Source: Pseudomonas sp. CHM02
Lineage (GTDB): Bacteria > Pseudomonadota > Gammaproteobacteria > Pseudomonadales > Pseudomonadaceae
Assembly (NCBI RefSeq): GCF_000612585.1
Contig: NZ_JFCA01000015.1
Span: 62,001 to 126,000, forward strand
Reading direction: 5' to 3'
DNA: 64,000 nucleotides
Part shown: positions 36,969 to 48,577 of the stretch, one piece after another
Position numbering within the stretch: position 1 is the stretch's first letter
Layout: each line of letters starts with the position of its first letter
Notes under the pieces: generated by a model
The model's database searches: none
Told to the model about the DNA's origin: nothing
What the model saw: the letters and a program-made list of their open reading frames with translations, nothing else
Made by a program: the position numbers and the translations under genes

Positions 36969-37676
36969 TTAGCCCGCCAGACCGACGAACATATCCTGCA
37001 CGTCATCATGGTTGTCCAGGCCTTCGAGGAAGGCTTCGACTTCCGCCATTTGCTCATCGCTCAAACCGCTCACCGGGTTCTTCGAGATATAGCCCAGCTT
37101 GGCCGACAGTACGGTGAAACCCTGCTCCGGCAAGGCTTTCTGTACGGCGTCGAGGTCGGTGATCTCGGTGATGAACAGGGTGGAGCCCTCTTCTTCGCCG
37201 TCTTCGAAATCCTGGGCGCCCGCTTCAATGGCGGCCATTTCCGGATCGGCGTCCGGGCTGTCCGGCGAGGCTTCGATCAGGCCTACGTGGTTGAAATCCC
37301 AAGCTACGGAGCCCGAAGCACCCAATTGGCCCTTGCGGAAGGCCACGCGGATTTCCGCCACGGTACGGTTGATGTTGTCGGTCACGCACTCGACGATCAA
37401 CGGCACCTGGTGCGGGGCGAACCCTTCATAGGTCACGCGGTGGTATTGCACGGTTTCGCCGAGCAGACCGGCACCTTTCTTGATGGCGCGGTCCAGGGTT
37501 TCCTTGGGCATCGAGGCCTTTTTGGCCTGCTCCACCACCAGACGCAGGTGAGCGTTGGTCGCGGTGTCGGCACCGTTGCGGGCAGCGATGGTGATTTCTT
37601 TCACCAGCTTGCCGAAGATCTTGCCCTTGGCATTGGCTGCCGCTTCTTTATGTTTGACTTTCCACTGTGCGCCCAT
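36969..37676 (-). CDS. YebC/PmpR-family protein (YeeN-type paralogue)
   Basis: A 235-residue member of the YebC/PmpR family. Recognised by [19 protein letters not shown] at the start, [36 protein letters not shown] and the [11 protein letters not shown] to [12 protein letters not shown]-terminal part. Members act as DNA-binding regulators, and YebC-type proteins have also been linked to translation. The start differs from canonical YebC (MAGHSKWANI), consistent with the paralogous branch. Stands alone here. Confidence 0.9.
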   Translation of the reverse strand: MGAQWKVKHKEAAANAKGKIFGKLVKEITIAARNGADTATNAHLRLVVEQAKKASMPKETLDRAIKKGAGLLGETVQYHRVTYEGFAPHQVPLIVECVTDNINRTVAEIRVAFRKGQLGASGSVAWDFNHVGLIEASPDSPDADPEMAAIEAGAQDFEDGEEEGSTLFITEITDLDAVQKALPEQGFTVLSAKLGYISKNPVSGLSDEQMAEVEAFLEGLDNHDDVQDMFVGLAG

Positions 37677-37775
37677 GACTCACTCTCTTCTATCCATCGC
37701 GCCGAGACGTCTACTGGCCGGCGCTTTGGGGGCAGAGTTTATAGGGCAAAAACGCAACGTTCCACCAAAAAACCG

Positions 37776-38633
37776 TCAGGGTGCCAACTCGAAAAACGCC
37801 TGAATCAGGCGCAATGAGCGGCGCCTCTCCATGCAGCCGAGCATGTGCCGGTTGACCAGCCCGTCGCCTAGCAAGCCGACCGCCTGCACCCGTGGGTCCG
37901 GGCTGACCTCCATGGACGACACCACGCCAACCCCCAACTCGGCGGCGACGGCCTCGGTCACCGCCTCGCGACTGTCCAGCTCCAGCAATACATTGGGCTG
38001 CACACCGGCGGCCAGGCAGGCGTCATCAAAGGTGCGCCGGGTAATGGAGTTGGGCTCACGCAACACCATGATCACCTCGTGCAGTTGCGCCAGGCGAATG
38101 CCCTCGGGCTGCCGGGCCCAGGGATGGCCCCTGGGCACCAACGCGCAGATCCGCGACTCGTTCAACGGCTGCAGGTGCAAGCCATTGCGCGGTTCCACTT
38201 CGGTGAGTACCGCCACGTCCGCATGCTCGGACAACAGCGCCGCCAGGGTTTCCTGGGCATTGCCCAGGCGCAGGTTGACGGTGACCCCGGGGTAGCGTGC
38301 CCGCAGGCTGGCGATCATCGGCATCACAAGGTGCGGTCCGTCGGCCGCCACTTCCAGGCGTCCGGTGAGCAATTGACGGTTGGCCTCCAGCATCGTCTGG
38401 GCTTCATCGACCAGGCCGAAGATCGCCCGCGTGATCGCCGCTAGGCGTGTGCCCTCCTCGGTCAGTTCGACACGCCGTGCGGTACGGCGCAGCAATGGGG
38501 TCTGGTAATGCTCTTCAAGGGCCTTGATGTGCCCGGTCACCGCCGGCTGGCTGATAAACAGCCGCGCCGCGGCACGGGTAAAACTGCCCTCGCGGGCCAC
38601 GGCATCGAATGCACGCAGTTGGAACAGATTCAT
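37776..38633 (-). CDS. LysR-family regulator of aminoethylphosphonate degradation (predicted)
   Basis: A 285-residue LysR protein: MNLFQLRAFDAVAREGSFTR, ARLFISQPAVTGHIKALE and an effector domain (LLTGRLEVAADGPHLVMPM). The ATG at 38633 begins the standard HTH. It is divergent from phnW with 111 bp between, typical of the regulator controlling phnWX in pseudomonads. Confidence 0.9.
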   Translation of the reverse strand: MNLFQLRAFDAVAREGSFTRAAARLFISQPAVTGHIKALEEHYQTPLLRRTARRVELTEEGTRLAAITRAIFGLVDEAQTMLEANRQLLTGRLEVAADGPHLVMPMIASLRARYPGVTVNLRLGNAQETLAALLSEHADVAVLTEVEPRNGLHLQPLNESRICALVPRGHPWARQPEGIRLAQLHEVIMVLREPNSITRRTFDDACLAAGVQPNVLLELDSREAVTEAVAAELGVGVVSSMEVSPDPRVQAVGLLGDGLVNRHMLGCMERRRSLRLIQAFFELAP

Positions 38634-38744
38634 AGCTATCGGCCTCGCTGATAGCTTGCATAACAACAAACAATTTGATTGATGACAAGCCAAACTGCAA
38701 TTTAGGCGCCGTAGTGTGAATCGACGGCTTTACGAGGATTTGAA

Positions 38745-39848
38745 ATGACCGCGCCGCTCCTGCTCACCCCCGGCCCGCTGACCACCTCTGCCCGCACCCG
38801 CCAGGCGATGCTGGTGGACTGGGGTTCCTGGGACGACCGTTTCAACCAGCTCACCGCCAGCGTGTGCGAGCAATTGCTGGCGATCATCGACGGCGCCGGC
38901 AGCCACCACTGCGTGCCGTTACAAGGCAGCGGCACCTTCGCCGTCGAAGCCGCCATTGGCACCCTGGTCCCGCGTGACGGCAAGGTGCTGGTGCTGATCA
39001 ACGGCGCCTACGGCAAGCGCCTGGCCAGGATCTGCGAAGTGCTCGGCCGCGATTTCAGCACGTTTGAAACCGCCGAAGACGAACCCACCACCGCCACCGA
39101 TGTCGATCGCCTGCTGCACGCCGACCCGGCGATCACCCACGTCGCATTGATCCACTGCGAAACCAGCACTGGCATTCTCAACCCACTCCCGGCAATCGCC
39201 CAAGTCGTCAAGACCCACGGCAAACGCCTGATCATCGACGCCATGAGCTCCTTCGGCGCGCTACCGATCGACGCCCGCGAAGTGCCATTCGACGCACTGA
39301 TCGCCGCCTCCGGCAAATGCCTGGAAGGCGTGCCGGGCATGGGCTTCGTCTTCGCCGACAGACAGGCGCTGGCCGCCGCCCAGGGCAACTGCCACTCCTT
39401 GGCGATGGACCTGTTCGACCAGCACAGCTACATGACCAGGACCGGCCAATGGCGCTTCACGCCGCCGACCCATGTGGTCGCCGCCCTGCATGAAGCGCTG
39501 CTGCAGTACCAGGAAGAAGGCGGTCTGCCCGCGCGGCATGAACGCTACGCCAGCAACTGCCAGGCGCTGCTCGACGGCATGGCCGAACTGGGTCTGCGCA
39601 GCTTCCTGCCGGTCGACATCCAGGCGCCGATCATCGTGACCTTCCATGCACCACAAGACCCGCGCTACCGGTTCAAGGACTTCTACGAACGGGTCAAGGC
39701 CAAGGGTTTCATTTTGTATCCCGGCAAACTGACCCAGGTGGAGACGTTCCGCGTGGGTTGCATCGGCCATGTCGACGCGGCGGGGATGCGAGCAGCGGTC
39801 AAGGCGATCGCCGAGGTGCTGCAGGAAATGGAAGTGCTCGAGATTTGA
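38745..39848 (+). CDS. phnW: 2-aminoethylphosphonate-pyruvate transaminase
   Basis: A 367-residue PLP-dependent transaminase turning 2-aminoethylphosphonate and pyruvate into phosphonoacetaldehyde and alanine. Characteristic start [23 protein letters not shown] contacts in [15 protein letters not shown] and the Schiff-base Lys in [14 protein letters not shown]. Next to phnX, which consumes the product. Length fits the family. Confidence 0.97.
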   Translation: MTAPLLLTPGPLTTSARTRQAMLVDWGSWDDRFNQLTASVCEQLLAIIDGAGSHHCVPLQGSGTFAVEAAIGTLVPRDGKVLVLINGAYGKRLARICEVLGRDFSTFETAEDEPTTATDVDRLLHADPAITHVALIHCETSTGILNPLPAIAQVVKTHGKRLIIDAMSSFGALPIDAREVPFDALIAASGKCLEGVPGMGFVFADRQALAAAQGNCHSLAMDLFDQHSYMTRTGQWRFTPPTHVVAALHEALLQYQEEGGLPARHERYASNCQALLDGMAELGLRSFLPVDIQAPIIVTFHAPQDPRYRFKDFYERVKAKGFILYPGKLTQVETFRVGCIGHVDAAGMRAAVKAIAEVLQEMEVLEI

Positions 39849-39911
39849 CCCCCATTCAGGAGCCGGGCTGCCGGCACCTACAGCCCCATTTGCCCCACAG
39901 GATTCGTCACC

Positions 39912-40739
39912 ATGAACTATCAAAACCCCAACACCCTCCAGGCCGTTATTCTCGATTGGGCCGGCACCGTGGTCGACTTCGGCTCGTTTGCTCCCACGCA
40001 GATCTTTGTCGAGGCGTTCGCCGAGTTCGACGTGCAAGTCTCCATCGACGAAGCCCGTGGCCCGATGGGCATGGGCAAGTGGGACCATATCCGCACCCTC
40101 TGCGACCAACCACAGGTTGCCGAACGCTACCGCAAGGCCTTCGGCCGCACGCCCACCGACGATGACGTGACCGCTATCTATCAGCGCTTCATGCCGTTGC
40201 AGATCGAGAAGATCGCCGAACACTCGGCCCTGATTCCCGGCGCCCTCGACACCATCGCCCGACTGCGCGTGCAAGGCATCAAGATCGGCTCCTGCTCCGG
40301 CTACCCCAAGCAAGTGATGGACAAAGTGGTCGCCCTGGCCGCCACCAACGGCTACATCGCCGACCACGTGGTGGCCACGGACGAAGTACCCAACGGTCGC
40401 CCATGGCCAGCCCAGGCGCTGGCCAACGTGATCGCGCTGAGCATCGATGACGTGGCTGCGTGCGTGAAGGTTGACGATACCGTGCCCGGCATCCTCGAAG
40501 GTCGCCGAGCCGGGATGTGGACGGTGGCCCTGACCTGTTCGGGCAATGCCTTGGGCCTGACGCATGAGCAGTTCCGAGCACTGGACAGCAGCACCCTCGA
40601 CGGTGAGCGCAAACGCGTCGAGAAGATGTTCGAAGGCTCGCGCCCGCACTACATGATCGACACTATCAACGAACTGCCGGCGGTCATTGCCGACATCAAC
40701 CGGCGCCTGGCCAAAGGCGAAATGCCCCAAGGCAACTGA
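39912..40739 (+). CDS. phnX: Phosphonoacetaldehyde hydrolase
   Basis: A 275-residue HAD-family enzyme cleaving phosphonoacetaldehyde to acetaldehyde and phosphate. Nucleophile Asp in [14 protein letters not shown], the cap-domain Schiff-base Lys in [12 protein letters not shown], then [10 protein letters not shown] and [19 protein letters not shown]. Lies 63 bp after phnW in the same operon; a strong hairpin (40768-40792) follows. Confidence 0.97.
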   Translation: MNYQNPNTLQAVILDWAGTVVDFGSFAPTQIFVEAFAEFDVQVSIDEARGPMGMGKWDHIRTLCDQPQVAERYRKAFGRTPTDDDVTAIYQRFMPLQIEKIAEHSALIPGALDTIARLRVQGIKIGSCSGYPKQVMDKVVALAATNGYIADHVVATDEVPNGRPWPAQALANVIALSIDDVAACVKVDDTVPGILEGRRAGMWTVALTCSGNALGLTHEQFRALDSSTLDGERKRVEKMFEGSRPHYMIDTINELPAVIADINRRLAKGEMPQGN

Positions 40740-40767
40740 TCCCGTTGAATGTCGACCTGCATCAAGC

Positions 40768-40792
40768 CCTCACCTCGGTCAGCGAGGTGAGG
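40768..40792. terminator. Hairpin after phnX (terminator-like, between convergent genes)
   Basis: Perfect 10-bp stem CCTCACCTCG / CGAGGTGAGG with a 5-base loop. It lies between phnX and the convergent unknown gene. There is no T tract on either side, so termination efficiency is uncertain. Confidence 0.5.
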
Positions 40793-40803
40793 CCTGGCGC
40801 CTG

Positions 40804-41757
40804 TCAGATCAGTTGTATCGCTGGGATATCGACGGCGTTTCTCCCGTCTACGACATAGGTTGGTCTGCTGCAGCAATCCACGGAGCCGCCGTGCCCAAAC
40901 TGCACCCCCGAAGAGGCCCCCATCACCACACCCGTCCCGCGAGACTCATACAACGCCTGCCAGTTGGTGCGCCGAGCATAAGCCTCTAAACCCAAGCGTT
41001 TGAAACCATTGCCAACGTCCTTTCCTTCCTCAACGAAATCCAGCGCCTGATCAAAGCTTTCATGGCCCCTTTCGAGTTGTACACGCTTGATACTGGCGGC
41101 ATTCATGAAGTTGATGTCCTTGGCCATTTCCGGGTCCTGGTCTTTGGGGGACCAGATCTTTGATCTTTTTTGTGCCCGGTCGATCTCATGCGCAGACAGT
41201 GTCAACTTGAACCCATCACGCATGACAACTTGATAGCCTGCCTCGCTATTCTTAATAGACGAATAAATACCTCGGGGATTTTGACCATATTTCATCATGG
41301 CCGCCTTTATTGAAGATTCGTTGTCGGTCTTCCTGTTATTCCGATTGAACTCGAGCCATACGTTTTTCGGCCGCTCACCAACTTTCATAGATGAGAGATG
41401 AGGAAACTGCGGTGTCACCGCTTCAACTTCATGAACAGGCGTAACAGGCGTCTCAGGTCGCCGCGTATTCGAAGCGTCTGCTTTTTCATTGACGACCTCT
41501 GCGTAGCCGACCAATCGCTTAAGCACCTGAAGGAGTGAAGACAGGCCCAGCAGCAAGGTCGCCAGTTCGCTTCTGGAGAACGCAGAGGCGCTCAACAAGG
41601 GACTCGACGACGCGGCACTCACCGTGTGTCCAACACCCTGCCTGGAGTTGTCAGGGACCGCTGCTGGTTGCATTGTCGAGCGGGTCACGCCAAGGGGTTC
41701 AAGACAAACCGATGAACAGCGAACAGTATTAGAACCTGACAAATAACCATTGACCAT
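40804..41757 (-). CDS. Low-GC orphan gene, candidate secreted effector/toxin (function unknown)
   Basis: A 317-residue protein that I do not recognise with confidence. AAGGAAAG lies 5 nt before the ATG at 41757. The first 80 residues are Ser/Thr-rich without a classical signal peptide, followed by one hydrophobic stretch (LATLLLGLSSLLQVLKRLV). The C-terminal 200 residues form a compact domain with DGFKLTLSAHEIDRAQKRSK, INFMNAASIKRVQLER and a His/Cys-rich end (FGHGGSVDCC). The VxxRDGxxxxLSxxE pattern with a late GHxxSV is faintly calpain-like, but no matching catalytic Cys was found. Codon and base use are AT-richer than neighbours, suggesting transfer. Confidence 0.6.
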   Translation of the reverse strand: MVNGYLSGSNTVRCSSVCLEPLGVTRSTMQPAAVPDNSRQGVGHTVSAASSSPLLSASAFSRSELATLLLGLSSLLQVLKRLVGYAEVVNEKADASNTRRPETPVTPVHEVEAVTPQFPHLSSMKVGERPKNVWLEFNRNNRKTDNESSIKAAMMKYGQNPRGIYSSIKNSEAGYQVVMRDGFKLTLSAHEIDRAQKRSKIWSPKDQDPEMAKDINFMNAASIKRVQLERGHESFDQALDFVEEGKDVGNGFKRLGLEAYARRTNWQALYESRGTGVVMGASSGVQFGHGGSVDCCSRPTYVVDGRNAVDIPAIQLI

Positions 41758-42195
41758 ATAACTTTCCTTACTCAATAGATGGGTATCACCTGACACGGTG
41801 ACCCGGCAAATCCTGCCAGCGAGCCCTAAGGCATAACAACCGCACAACTAAAACAAAGTACGTCAATAAAAAACCGAAAACACCTCTGCGGAGACATTAT
41901 GCCGTTCGTCACCAGGCTTATTTGACAGCCCCATGAAAAGACAGAAACTTCATCAAACTTTTTGACAACAAATAAAATATATAAACCGTGATACTCAAGC
42001 GCAAAGCCGTCACCGAATCCAGACATTCCGTCAAGGCAAAATGACAGCCCCCCTCAACGGGCAACGTTTACCGCGGTGGATAAAAGACCACGACAATGGC
42101 CCCGACGCCGGGCAATTGCGCTGAAACCGGCATACAGTTAAATCACTCCGTCGCCAAAGAACGGAGGTTCGCCCTGATGAGTGAGGAACCCAGCG
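41758..42195. other. AT-rich intergenic region upstream of the orphan gene and cytochrome b
   Basis: No gene supported. Bases 41840-42010 are notably AT-rich (for example AACAAATAAAATATATAAAC near 41966). The region probably holds promoters for the orphan gene (minus strand) and the cytochrome gene (plus strand). Confidence 0.5.
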
Positions 42196-42756
42196 ATGCC
42201 GTGGAAAAACTCCGATACGCGCTACAGCACTATGTCGATCGCGTTGCACTGGTTGATGGTGGTGCTGCTGGCGGTGGTCTATGCCTGCATTGAGCTACGC
42301 GGCCAGTTTCCCAAAGGCAGCGGTGCGCGAACGTTGATCGTCGAGATGCACTTCATGTTTGGCCTCACCGTGTTTGTACTGGTATGGCTGCGCCTGTTCG
42401 CGCGCAGCCTGGGAGTGGCACCGAAGATCGTCCCCGCCCCGCCGCAATGGCAAAGCCTGCTGGCAACCCTGATGCACGTCGCGCTATACGCACTGATGAT
42501 CGGCATGCCGATTGCCGGTTGGCTGATTGTCAGTGCCGAGGGGCATTCGGTGATGTTCTATGGCATGGAGTTGCCGCCGCTGATCGGTGAGGACAAGGCA
42601 TTGGCCAAGCAGATCGAAGGCTGGCATGTGTGGTTCGGCAAGGTCGGTTATTGGCTGATCGGGCTGCATGCGCTGGCGGGGATTGCCCACCATTACATTC
42701 TTCGGGACAACACCGCGTTGCGCATGATGCCAGGCAGACCCCGCTCTGCTGACTGA
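42196..42756 (+). CDS. Cytochrome b561-family protein
   Basis: A 186-residue four-helix inner-membrane di-heme cytochrome. Heme His candidates are in SIALHWLMVVLL, IVEMHFMFGLTVF, EGWHVWFGKVGYW and IGLHALAGIAHHYI. The ATG at 42196 has GAGGAA 9 nt upstream. It is a second paralogue in the window, apparently monocistronic and without an adjacent redox partner. Confidence 0.9.
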   Translation: MPWKNSDTRYSTMSIALHWLMVVLLAVVYACIELRGQFPKGSGARTLIVEMHFMFGLTVFVLVWLRLFARSLGVAPKIVPAPPQWQSLLATLMHVALYALMIGMPIAGWLIVSAEGHSVMFYGMELPPLIGEDKALAKQIEGWHVWFGKVGYWLIGLHALAGIAHHYILRDNTALRMMPGRPRSAD

Positions 42757-42793
42757 CACCACTGCAGGCGCGAGCAAGAACTCGACGTTCCCC

Positions 42794-43681
42794 TCACGCC
42801 GACAGAAGGCCTCGGCGGCCTTGCAGCCCACCGGTGTGGATAAAGATCAGGCGAGTGCCGGGGGCAAAGCGCCCGGCTTCGATCTGTACCTTCAAGGCCA
42901 GTAACGCCTTGCCGGTGTAGAGCGGCTCCAAGGGCAACCCGCACGCCTGTTCGGTTGCTTCGATAAACTCGAGCAGCAACGGATCAACCTTGGCAAAACC
43001 ACCCCGGCTGGCATCCAGCAACTTATAGCCGCCCTGCACGATAGCCTCGACGTTCTGCGCCACACCATGGTCATCCGGCACGGCCATGGCGCCGTACACC
43101 GGGTGTGCCCCCGCCTCTGCCAGCACCAACCCCGCCACTGTGGTGCCGGTGCCCGCCGCCAGCCACCAGGCGTCGTAATCAGCCCAGCCCAGTGCATGCA
43201 ACTGCGCGCGAGCCTGCTCGACCAGCACACCACAACCTATTGCACCGGCTAGCCCACCACCGCCTTCGGGCACGGGATGGAGATGGGGATACCGCTCGCG
43301 CCAAGGTTGCCAAAAGCCCGGCTCATGTCGCGCACGATAGCCGCCATACCCCAACCAATGCAGCTGCATACCGAAGGCTTTCAGGTCGTGGAGGGTGGCG
43401 TTATCTTGAGGGTCGCCGCGCACCAAGCCGACAGTGGGGAAACCGAAGCGTTTCCCCGCCGCCGCCAACGCGTGCAGATGGTTGGAGTAAGCACCGCCCA
43501 GGCTGATGATGCCGCGAGCGGTGTGCGCCTGCGCCAAGTGCCCGCTGAGCTTGAACCACTTGTTGCCACTGATCAGCGGGTCGATGCGATCCAGGCGCAG
43601 TACGGCCAACTCGACGCCTTTCAGCCAGTCCAGCTGCAAGGGTTCAAGCGGAGCGTGGGGAAGCCAATCGAAGGGACCCAT
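42794..43681 (-). CDS. ACC deaminase/D-cysteine desulfhydrase-like PLP enzyme
   Basis: A 295-residue fold-type II PLP enzyme. The Schiff-base Lys is in LISGNKWFKLSGHL, then SLGGAYSNHLHALAAAGKRFG (phosphate/substrate loop) and the glycine motif LAAGTGTTVAGLVLA. More likely a D-cysteine desulfhydrase-like enzyme than true ACC deaminase, since true ACC deaminases are about 338 residues. Lies downstream of fadH on the same strand, separated by a terminator. Confidence 0.85.
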   Translation of the reverse strand: MGPFDWLPHAPLEPLQLDWLKGVELAVLRLDRIDPLISGNKWFKLSGHLAQAHTARGIISLGGAYSNHLHALAAAGKRFGFPTVGLVRGDPQDNATLHDLKAFGMQLHWLGYGGYRARHEPGFWQPWRERYPHLHPVPEGGGGLAGAIGCGVLVEQARAQLHALGWADYDAWWLAAGTGTTVAGLVLAEAGAHPVYGAMAVPDDHGVAQNVEAIVQGGYKLLDASRGGFAKVDPLLLEFIEATEQACGLPLEPLYTGKALLALKVQIEAGRFAPGTRLIFIHTGGLQGRRGLLSA

Positions 43682-43698
43682 CGGGAAGGATCTGCATG

Positions 43699-43730
43699 AA
43701 AAACGGGGCGGTAGTCTAACACCGCCCCGT
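43699..43730 (-). terminator. Terminator of fadH
   Basis: Perfect 10-bp stem ACGGGGCGGT / ACCGCCCCGT (43703-43712 and 43721-43730) followed by a run of T on the minus strand. Lies 9 bp after the fadH stop. Confidence 0.85.
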
Positions 43731-43738
43731 GCGGGGGC

Positions 43739-45838
<2,100 letters not shown>

Positions 45839-45989
45839 TTATGTCCCACAGACTAAGAGGCAGTGGACGACGGCTCAATGACTGAAACTGACAACTTATT
45901 GATCCAAATGCACAGCGCCCCTTGGCAAGCCCGCCCATGGGCCCTACCCTAGTCGCGAACCCTGCACACGGTCTGTTGTCTGTTCCCCC

Positions 45990-47120
45990 ATGCGTAAACT
46001 CCTAGCTTTTACCGTCACCATGGCCCTGGTTGCCGCCGTCGCCGCGTATCTGGTCTGGACCCAGGAGCGCCCCGTGGCGCATTACCTGTCGGACCTGCGC
46101 ATCACCCTCGCCGTCAACGAAGGCCTGCCTGCCGACCGTGGCAACTTGCTGGGCATCCAGCCAGAGCTGTTTCCCGCCGACTATCAGAGCCTGGAACGCC
46201 TGCACCTGAAGCTCGCGGCCTACCTGCAAAAAGCCCGCGACCAGGGGCTGATCAACGACAAGACCATCGTGGTGCTGCCCGAACATATCGGCACCTGGCT
46301 GATGCTCACCGGCGAAAAGAACGAGGTGTACCAGGCGCTCCACGTCAAGGATGCGATGAACTGGCTGTCGGTGAGCAACCCGCTGCTGTTCGCCCGCGCC
46401 TGGATCAGCGCCACGGGCGACAACCGCACCGACGACGCCTACCTGCGCATGAAGGCCTCCGGCATGGCGCGGGATTACCAAGTGTTATTTGGCGGCCTGG
46501 CCAAGGAGTTCGGCGTCACGCTGGTGGCCGGCTCCATCACCCTGCCCAACCCGAGCGTCAGCCAGGGGCAACTGCAGGTCGGCCACGGCGCGCTGTACAA
46601 CGCCAGCCTGGTGTTCAGCGCCGACGGTTTGCCCATGGGCCAGCCGCAGCGCCAGCTTTACCCGATCTACGATGAACGCGGCTTTATCCAGCCCGGTGAT
46701 GAAAACGTCGTCAGCGTGGTCGACACCCCGGCCGGGCGCCTGGGTGTGCTGGTCGGCAGCGACAGCTGGTACCCGGACAACTACCGCAAACTCAATGAAC
46801 AAGGCGCGCAGTTGATCGCGGTGCCGGCCTTTGTGCTCGGTCGTGATACCTGGGACCGCCCTTGGCGCGGTTTCAAAAGCGTCTCTACTCCGAGCGAAAT
46901 CAGCCTCAAGCCCGAAGAGCTCAGCGAGGGCGAAGCCTGGCGCCGCCTCACGCTGATCAGCCAGCCACCCGTCAGCCAGGCCAGCGCGGGCATGAGCGTG
47001 TTCCTGCGTGGGCAGTTCTGGGACCTGGGCACAGCCGGGCATAGCTTCCTCAGCAGCAATGGGCAAGTCAGCGCCGATGGTGAAGCCCGTGGCGCGCGCC
47101 TGTTGAATATCTGGCTGTGA
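45990..47120 (+). CDS. Nitrilase-superfamily protein lacking the catalytic Cys and Lys
   Basis: A 376-residue carbon-nitrogen hydrolase fold with an N-terminal membrane anchor (about 3-22), so it faces the periplasm. The catalytic Glu is kept in VVLPEHIGTW (Glu98). The Lys position in the usual KRxLxP reads QRQLYP (Gln220), and the Cys position in the usual LICxDxxxP block reads LVGSDSWYP (Gly256). The protein is thus probably not a standard amidase, but may bind a ligand or another protein. The downstream AraC gene starts within its stop codon. Confidence 0.82.
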   Translation: MRKLLAFTVTMALVAAVAAYLVWTQERPVAHYLSDLRITLAVNEGLPADRGNLLGIQPELFPADYQSLERLHLKLAAYLQKARDQGLINDKTIVVLPEHIGTWLMLTGEKNEVYQALHVKDAMNWLSVSNPLLFARAWISATGDNRTDDAYLRMKASGMARDYQVLFGGLAKEFGVTLVAGSITLPNPSVSQGQLQVGHGALYNASLVFSADGLPMGQPQRQLYPIYDERGFIQPGDENVVSVVDTPAGRLGVLVGSDSWYPDNYRKLNEQGAQLIAVPAFVLGRDTWDRPWRGFKSVSTPSEISLKPEELSEGEAWRRLTLISQPPVSQASAGMSVFLRGQFWDLGTAGHSFLSSNGQVSADGEARGARLLNIWL

Positions 47121-48145
47121 AACCGGTACGGCTGGGGGACCTCTCGGTGGGCTTCGTGCACACCCTGGCCGATGCCATCCACAGCCACGGCCTGGACCCG
47201 CAACCGCTGCTGCTGCAATACGGACTCGACCCGGCGCGCCTCGCCGAGGCGGGGGCACGCTTGTCGATCCCGCGCTACATGCGCCTGGGCCACGCCGCCA
47301 TCCAACTCACCGGCGACCCGGGCCTGGGCCTGCGCATGGGCCAGCTCAGCCGCTTGAGCCAGGCCGGGCTGGCTGGCGTCACCGCCGCCCAGGCCCCTAA
47401 CGTACGCGAGGCGGCGCGCACGCTGACCCGCTTCGAAGCGCTTTATGGCTCCAATTATCGCGGGCAGTCGAGCTTCGTCGAGGATGCCGAAGGCGCCTGG
47501 CTGCGTTTCTATTCCATCAGCCCCTATAACGCCTACAACCGCTTTGTGGTGGACTCGATCATCGCCGGCTGGCTGCATCAACTGTCAAGCCTGGCCCAGC
47601 AACCGGTGCAAGCGCAGCGCATCGAAATCGAATTTGAAGCGCCGGACTACAGCGAAGACTACGAAGCGCTTGGAGACATTCACTTCGGTGCGGACGCCAA
47701 TCAACTGCGCCTCAACCAGCAAACCCTGGCCCTGCGCAATCCGCAGCACTGCCCGAGCACCTGGCAATGGCTCTTGCAACTGTGTGAAAGGGAGTTGGAG
47801 CAGCTCACCCGCACCCGCAGCCTGCGCGAGCGCATTACCCGCTTGCTGGGGCCGATGCTCAATGGCGGCCGGGAACCCGACCTGGAAGAAGTGGCGGCAC
47901 GCCTGAAGCTGCCAACCTGGACGCTGCGCCGCAAACTGGCCGAAGAAGGCACTCAGTTCCGCGCGATTCTCAACGATACCCGCCGCGACCTGGCCATGAC
48001 TTACATTCGCGACACGGAACTGGCGTTCGGCGAGATCGCCTACTTGCTCGGTTTTGCCTCGGCCCAAGCCTTTCAAAGGGCCTTCAGGCGATGGAACAAC
48101 CAGACCCCAGGGGAATTTCGCCGCAGTCAGCGGCATTCCGCCTGA
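47117..48145 (+). CDS. AraC-family transcriptional regulator
   Basis: A 342-residue AraC protein of the Arabinose_bd (OruR-like) class. The N-terminal sensing region runs to about 210. The C-terminal double HTH has DLEEVAARLKLPTWTLRRKLAEEG and ELAFGEIAYLLGFASAQAFQ followed by RAFRRWNNQTPGEFR. The GTG start overlaps the upstream nitrilase-like stop (GTGA), so the two are coupled and probably act together. Confidence 0.9.
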   Translation: MKPVRLGDLSVGFVHTLADAIHSHGLDPQPLLLQYGLDPARLAEAGARLSIPRYMRLGHAAIQLTGDPGLGLRMGQLSRLSQAGLAGVTAAQAPNVREAARTLTRFEALYGSNYRGQSSFVEDAEGAWLRFYSISPYNAYNRFVVDSIIAGWLHQLSSLAQQPVQAQRIEIEFEAPDYSEDYEALGDIHFGADANQLRLNQQTLALRNPQHCPSTWQWLLQLCERELEQLTRTRSLRERITRLLGPMLNGGREPDLEEVAARLKLPTWTLRRKLAEEGTQFRAILNDTRRDLAMTYIRDTELAFGEIAYLLGFASAQAFQRAFRRWNNQTPGEFRRSQRHSA

Positions 48146-48153
48146 AGTCGGTC

Positions 48154-48240
48154 TTACAGCTCTGTTGCATCGTCTGCCGGTTCCAGCGGGTCCAACTCAA
48201 TCGCGTGGTACTCGAGCAGTTCTTCCTGGTAATCGTCCAT
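48154..48240 (-). CDS. Very small acidic protein (28 aa)
   Basis: MDDYQEELLEYHAIELDPLE followed by PADDATEL. AAGGAG stands 7 nt before the ATG. About 40 percent of the residues are Asp/Glu, and there is no membrane segment. The clear ribosome-binding site and placement in an otherwise empty gap make it a credible gene. Function unknown; it may act by binding a basic partner (speculation). Confidence 0.7.
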   Translation of the reverse strand: MDDYQEELLEYHAIELDPLEPADDATEL

Positions 48241-48577
48241 GGTGGACTCCTTGTTGGCGTTAAAAGCGGCTGCTGATAAATGACCTGCACAGCCAGCCTA
48301 AAGTGCCGTCATGACGAAAAAATGTCTGCGCGATGACGTTCCTGCACTCAAGGATTAAACGTAGCAGCGTTGCCAGGATTTAGCACACCCCGCGCGCGCT
48401 CCCCACAACCTGCAGGAGCCGGCTTGCCGGCGAAGCGATGGTCGGCCGACTCATCAATAACTGAACAACCGTCATCGCCGTTGAAAGCCTTGGGGGAGGA
48501 AGACGTGTGAGAACGTCGGGGAAGCGACCAGCCGCTAAGGGATCAGCGTCGACAAGGCGACCCCGTAGCGGACTGAG
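48241..48577. other. Intergenic stretch with one REP unit
   Basis: Contains a single REP core (CAGGAGCCGGCTTGCCGGCG at about 48413-48432) and no gene. No facing partner REP was found. The AT-rich part near 48290-48380 may hold the small gene's promoter. Confidence 0.55.

Noticed and set aside
36735..37817. Open frames through the 18-bp repeat giving Ser/Thr- or His-rich repeat proteins
   Set aside because: Open reading comes from the repeat length being a multiple of three; the rest runs antisense to the YebC gene, and no start signal is seen.
42096..42293. 65-codon frame overlapping the cytochrome b start
   Set aside because: Different frame from the clear four-helix cytochrome and no family features.
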